Source: Alkaliphilus sp.
GTDB taxonomy: Bacteria; Bacillota; Clostridia; Peptostreptococcales; Thermotaleaceae
Direction: 5' to 3'
NCBI GenBank assembly: GCA_018335765.1
Contig: JAGXRU010000251.1
Span: forward strand, 1 to 8,576
DNA length: 8,576 nt
The notes under the pieces were generated by a model, which made no database searches, was not told the DNA's origin, and saw only the letters and a list, made by a program, of their open reading frames with translations. The position numbers were made by a program, and so were the translations under genes. Positions within the stretch are counted from its first letter, which is position 1. Every line of letters begins with the position of its first letter. Below are positions 6,518 to 8,576 of this stretch, piece by piece.

Positions 6518-6946
6518 ATGGAGTATATCGAAAACATATTACCATTTATCTTCATATTAGTGGCAATTATCAGCAGATTCAGAAAAAAAACAACTCGGAG
6601 TATAAAAATGGAAAGAGTCCCAGATACCGATATTAGTAATAACAAACCGATCACAGGATATGATGCTGATAATGTTCTAAATGATAATAGCGATATTGAA
6701 AATCTTGATATTGTATCAATTTCACATAGGGAAAATAAAGATATGCTAGAGGGTTACAATAAATCACAAAGGAAAACTTTTGAGAGAACAGTAAACATAT
6801 CAGGGGTGATTGCACATGATTCTTCAGGTGACTTCATTCGCAGGAAAGAAATTGGTAAAACAAATCAATTTCTTAACAATCATAATGTCCTAAATGGAAT
6901 TATTATGGCAGAGATACTCGGGAAGCCAAAATCATTTAAAAACTAG
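6518..6946 (+). CDS. Uncharacterised single-pass membrane protein downstream of floA
   Basis: I do not recognise a characterised family. The product is 142 residues. One hydrophobic segment at about 7-19 is followed at once by RFRKK (20-24), so by the positive-inside rule the N-terminus is outside and the rest cytoplasmic. The middle (about 32-90) is polar, rich in Asp and Asn, and probably disordered. The C-terminal 50 residues look more ordered and end in NGIIMAEILGKPKSF (126-140), a motif I associate with other small Firmicute proteins that have an N-terminal membrane anchor. AAGG at 6504-6507 is 10 bases before the ATG, and GGTGAG abuts it. It sits between floA and a strong terminator, where B. 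subtilis has the small gene yqfB. Co-transcription with nfeD-floA suggests a role at the same membrane sites, which is inference only. Confidence 0.75.
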   Translation: MEYIENILPFIFILVAIISRFRKKTTRSIKMERVPDTDISNNKPITGYDADNVLNDNSDIENLDIVSISHRENKDMLEGYNKSQRKTFERTVNISGVIAHDSSGDFIRRKEIGKTNQFLNNHNVLNGIIMAEILGKPKSFKN

Positions 6947-6980
6947 AGTTGCAAGCATTTGTTTGCAATTCTATTTTTTT
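6944..6980 (+). terminator. Intrinsic terminator closing the nfeD-floA module
   Basis: TAGAGTTGCAA (6944-6954) pairs with TTGCAATTCTA (6963-6973) over 11 pairs, including one G-T, around an 8-base loop, followed by seven T (6974-6980). The stem starts in the stop codon of the preceding gene. The rest of the gap to the HD gene (6981-7154) holds a promoter and a palindrome but no supportable gene. Confidence 0.92.
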
Positions 6981-7024
6981 CCAGTGTCACTAGAATTACG
7001 GTGGAGCGTCATTATTTTTCTAGG

Positions 7025-7053
7025 TTGATAAAAGAACAGACAGTCGATATAAT
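7025..7053 (+). promoter_or_regulatory. Strong sigma-A promoter for HD-pabA-pabB
   Basis: TTGATA (7025-7030) and TATAAT (7048-7053) are separated by exactly 17 bases, one mismatch from full consensus. It lies after the terminator at 6944-6980 and about 100 bases before the HD gene, so the start should be near 7060. This is the best promoter match in the window. Confidence 0.7.
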
Positions 7054-7056
7054 AAT

Positions 7057-7070
7057 AGAGATATATCTCT
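7057..7070. promoter_or_regulatory. Perfect 14-bp palindrome at the predicted start site
   Basis: AGAGATATATCTCT is its own reverse complement and covers the predicted +1 of the promoter at 7025-7053. Its position suits a repressor operator blocking initiation, or the 5' end of a transcript able to fold. It matches no operator I can name. Confidence 0.4.
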
Positions 7071-7154
7071 TGCATCGAGAAAATATAGCGACTGCAAAGA
7101 AATATCTAAAGCAAATATCAAATATGATTTCGATAAAAAACAGGGGGAAATTTT

Positions 7155-7634
7155 GTGCAAAGAGTAAATAAAATACTTGATCACCCCAAATTTATTGATT
7201 GCTTAAACAAAAATGCTCAAGCAGAAAAAAATCGTATATTCTGTTGTCATGATCTTCGTCATGCAATTGATGTTGCCAGGATTTCATACATACTAGCATT
7301 AGAAGAAAATCTTTCTATTCCCAAAGATGTTATATATGCAGCTGCTATTTCTCATGACATAGGTAGATGGAAAGAATATCTTGAGGGAGTTGACCATGCT
7401 GATGCAAGTGCAGATCTCGCGCTAGAAATACTTGAGGATAGTGGGTATACCAGCCAAGAAAAAAAACTGATTACTAGTGCAGTAAGAAATCATCGCAACG
7501 AAGGTCAACAAAATTCTCATATGGATAAAATACTTTACAGGAGTGATAAAATTTCTCGTCCTTGTAGTGGTTGTCTTGTAATAAATCAGTGCAAAAGATT
7601 TTCGAATGGAGAAGAACCTCAATTTGATTATTGA
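7155..7634 (+). CDS. HD-domain phosphohydrolase
   Basis: The product is 159 residues, a compact single-domain HD superfamily metal-dependent phosphohydrolase. The likely metal ligands are H36 (LRHAIDVAR), H67-D68 (SHDIGR) and D131 (RSDK). H81 and H113 may assist, so the fold looks complete. After the last helix comes a cysteine cluster, C137-x2-C140-x5-C146, in a tail of the type seen in small clostridial HD proteins. The start is GTG at 7155, with AGGGGGA at 7142-7148 placed 6 bases upstream. It is the first gene after a strong promoter, with pabA 56 bases on and no terminator between, so it is probably co-transcribed with aminodeoxychorismate synthase genes. Substrate is unknown; nucleotides are usual for the superfamily. 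From context, a folate-pathway phosphate ester is a possibility, but that is inference. Confidence 0.9.
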   Translation: MQRVNKILDHPKFIDCLNKNAQAEKNRIFCCHDLRHAIDVARISYILALEENLSIPKDVIYAAAISHDIGRWKEYLEGVDHADASADLALEILEDSGYTSQEKKLITSAVRNHRNEGQQNSHMDKILYRSDKISRPCSGCLVINQCKRFSNGEEPQFDY

Positions 7635-7674
7635 ATCTATTTAAAGGCAAATCATTTCATGTGGGGCATGATAT

Positions 7675-7683
7675 AGGAAGGAG
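7675..7683 (+). promoter_or_regulatory. Ribosome binding site that fixes the pabA start
   Basis: AGGAAGGAG is the only strong site in the HD-pabA gap. It lies 7 bases before the TTG at 7691 and 16 bases before the in-frame ATG at 7700, so it favours the TTG start. It also rules out an upstream TTG at 7631 that overlaps the HD stop. Confidence 0.7.
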
Positions 7684-7690
7684 TGTTTTT

Positions 7691-8299
7691 TTGATTTTAA
7701 TGATTGATAATTATGATTCTTTTACTTACAATTTGGTTCAATATTTAGAATGTTTAAATGAAGAAGTATTGGTATATAGAAATGACCATATTACTTTAGA
7801 TGAGATAGAAAAGTTAAGTCCGCACATGATTGTTTTATCTCCTGGACCTTGTACACCCAACGAGGCAGGAATATGCATGGATGTGGTAAAAACTTTTAAA
7901 GGGAAAATACCTATTTTGGGTATATGTCTTGGACATCAAACCATTGGGCAAGTGTTTGGTGGAAACATCATAAAAGCAAAAGAACCGGTACATGGAAAAG
8001 TACATTCAATACAACACATGAATAAAGGTGTTTTTATAAATCTTCCTAATCCATTAAAAGTAACAAGATATCACTCACTTGTAATAGAAAGAGAATCCTT
8101 GCCTGCATGTTTTGAAATCACATCAGAAACCATGCAAGGGGAAATTATGGGTATAAAGCATAAGGATTATCTAGTAGAAGGAGTTCAATTCCATCCTGAA
8201 GCGATATTAACAGAAATGGGAATGGAGATTTTAGAAAACTTCTTAATAGAAGCAAAAAAACGGACAAGTGGGTGTAAAAATGTTGATCAAGAGTATTGA
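7691..8299 (+). CDS. pabA: Aminodeoxychorismate synthase, glutamine amidotransferase subunit
   Basis: The product is 202 residues, a class I (triad) glutamine amidotransferase. It begins MILMIDNYDSFTYNL, the usual start of PabA and TrpG. Visible motifs are LSPGPCTP at 49-56 (oxyanion strand), nucleophile C79 in GICLGHQ, and catalytic H168 and E170 in VQFHPEA. It supplies ammonia to PabB for amination of chorismate, the first step towards p-aminobenzoate and folate. PabA and TrpG cannot be told apart with certainty and some proteins serve both enzymes. Here the order (amidotransferase first, then the chorismate-binding subunit) and the lack of trp genes favour PabA. The TTG start is set by the ribosome binding site at 7675-7683. 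Its last 20 bases overlap pabB, so the pair is likely translationally coupled. Confidence 0.92.
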   Translation: MILMIDNYDSFTYNLVQYLECLNEEVLVYRNDHITLDEIEKLSPHMIVLSPGPCTPNEAGICMDVVKTFKGKIPILGICLGHQTIGQVFGGNIIKAKEPVHGKVHSIQHMNKGVFINLPNPLKVTRYHSLVIERESLPACFEITSETMQGEIMGIKHKDYLVEGVQFHPEAILTEMGMEILENFLIEAKKRTSGCKNVDQEY

Positions 8300-8576
8300 T
8301 ACAAATCTAAATAGTTTCGAATTATTTTCACTTGTCAAGGATGAACCTTATAGTTTTTTTTTAGATAGTGCAATTGATCCCAAAAAGCTTGGAAGATATT
8401 CCTTTATTGGATATAATCCTTTTTTAATATTTAAAAGTAAAAATAGCAAAATAGATATTCACAAAGATGGCAATACCACAACCTTTTATGGAGATCCATT
8501 AGAAAAATTGAGAGAAATATTGTCTTTTTATAAAATGGATTATCAAACAGAGCTTCCGTTTATTGGCGGGGCGGTA
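8280..8576 (+). CDS. pabB: Aminodeoxychorismate synthase component I, N-terminal part (3' end outside window)
   Basis: The frame opens at ATG 8280 and runs to the window edge without a stop, giving 99 residues of a protein usually about 450 long. The visible part is the N-terminal anthranilate synthase-like region. FFLDSA at about 27-32 is followed by GRYSFIGYNPF at 39-49, and the last residues, PFIGGAV at 93-99, begin the family's conserved PF.GG.GY segment. The aspartate in LDS, where TrpE commonly has LES for tryptophan binding, favours PabB over TrpE. The catalytic chorismate-binding domain lies outside the window. GGTG at 8271-8274 is a modest site inside pabA, so coupling through the 20-base overlap may aid translation. 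It converts chorismate and PabA-derived ammonia to aminodeoxychorismate. Confidence 0.88.
   Translation, partial: MLIKSIDTNLNSFELFSLVKDEPYSFFLDSAIDPKKLGRYSFIGYNPFLIFKSKNSKIDIHKDGNTTTFYGDPLEKLREILSFYKMDYQTELPFIGGAV

Noticed and set aside
6959..7171. 70-codon + strand frame before the HD gene
   Set aside because: Its first codon is inside the terminator loop, it has no ribosome binding site, and the promoter at 7025-7053 lies within it. A decayed gene cannot be excluded but nothing supports it.
7657..7671. TCATG-TGGGG-CATGA hairpin before the pabA ribosome binding site
   Set aside because: The stem is only 5 bp with no T-tract, so it is too weak to call a terminator or switch.
7631..7690. Longer N-terminus for pabA from a TTG at 7631
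   Set aside because: The added 20 residues match nothing in the family, overlap the HD stop, and lie ahead of the real ribosome binding site.
1..8576. CRISPR array, tRNA, rRNA, transposase or integrase
   Set aside because: No regularly spaced repeats, no tRNA-like cloverleaf and no recombinase-like protein were seen on reading both strands.

Overview
The window is AT-rich, gene-dense chromosomal DNA in which every supported gene lies on the + strand. It looks like a low-GC Firmicute of the class Clostridia. The reasons are strong purine-rich ribosome binding sites, frequent TTG/GTG starts, A/T-rich codons, and the gene order prmA-rsmE-mtaB-(HIT)-rpsU-yqeY-nfeD-floA. That order matches the region downstream of dnaK/dnaJ in Bacillus subtilis and its clostridial relatives. 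An Alkaliphilus-like relative is a guess from general character and is not proven here.

Layout. Positions 1-2653 hold a tightly packed block of translation-modification genes: the 3' two-thirds of prmA (ribosomal protein L11 methyltransferase), rsmE (16S rRNA m3U1498 methyltransferase) and mtaB (tRNA methylthiotransferase). Positions 2654-2884 hold an unusual intergenic element: a GC-richer core carrying a chain of short perfect hairpins, a terminator-like hairpin facing the minus strand at one end, and a 20-bp AT-rich hairpin at the other. A HIT-family nucleotide hydrolase follows, then a leader with a good promoter, rpsU (S21) and yqeY, closed by a strong terminator at 4009-4038. Next is a membrane module: nfeD (membrane protease with OB domain), floA (bacterial flotillin) and an unrecognised single-pass membrane protein, closed by a second strong terminator at 6944-6980. 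A near-consensus promoter at 7025-7053 with a perfect 14-bp palindrome at its start site then drives an HD-domain phosphohydrolase, pabA, and the 5' part of pabB, which runs off the window.

How they work together. The first block and rpsU/yqeY are housekeeping functions for ribosome and tRNA maturation. NfeD and FloA are known partners in membrane-domain organisation, and the third protein may belong with them. PabA and PabB form aminodeoxychorismate synthase, which makes the p-aminobenzoate precursor of folate. The HD protein in the same apparent transcript is a candidate for a folate or nucleotide phosphatase role.

The least ordinary parts are the structured element at 2665-2824, the uncharacterised protein after floA, and the HD-pabA-pabB unit with its palindromic start site. 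No transposase, CRISPR array, rRNA or tRNA gene was seen.
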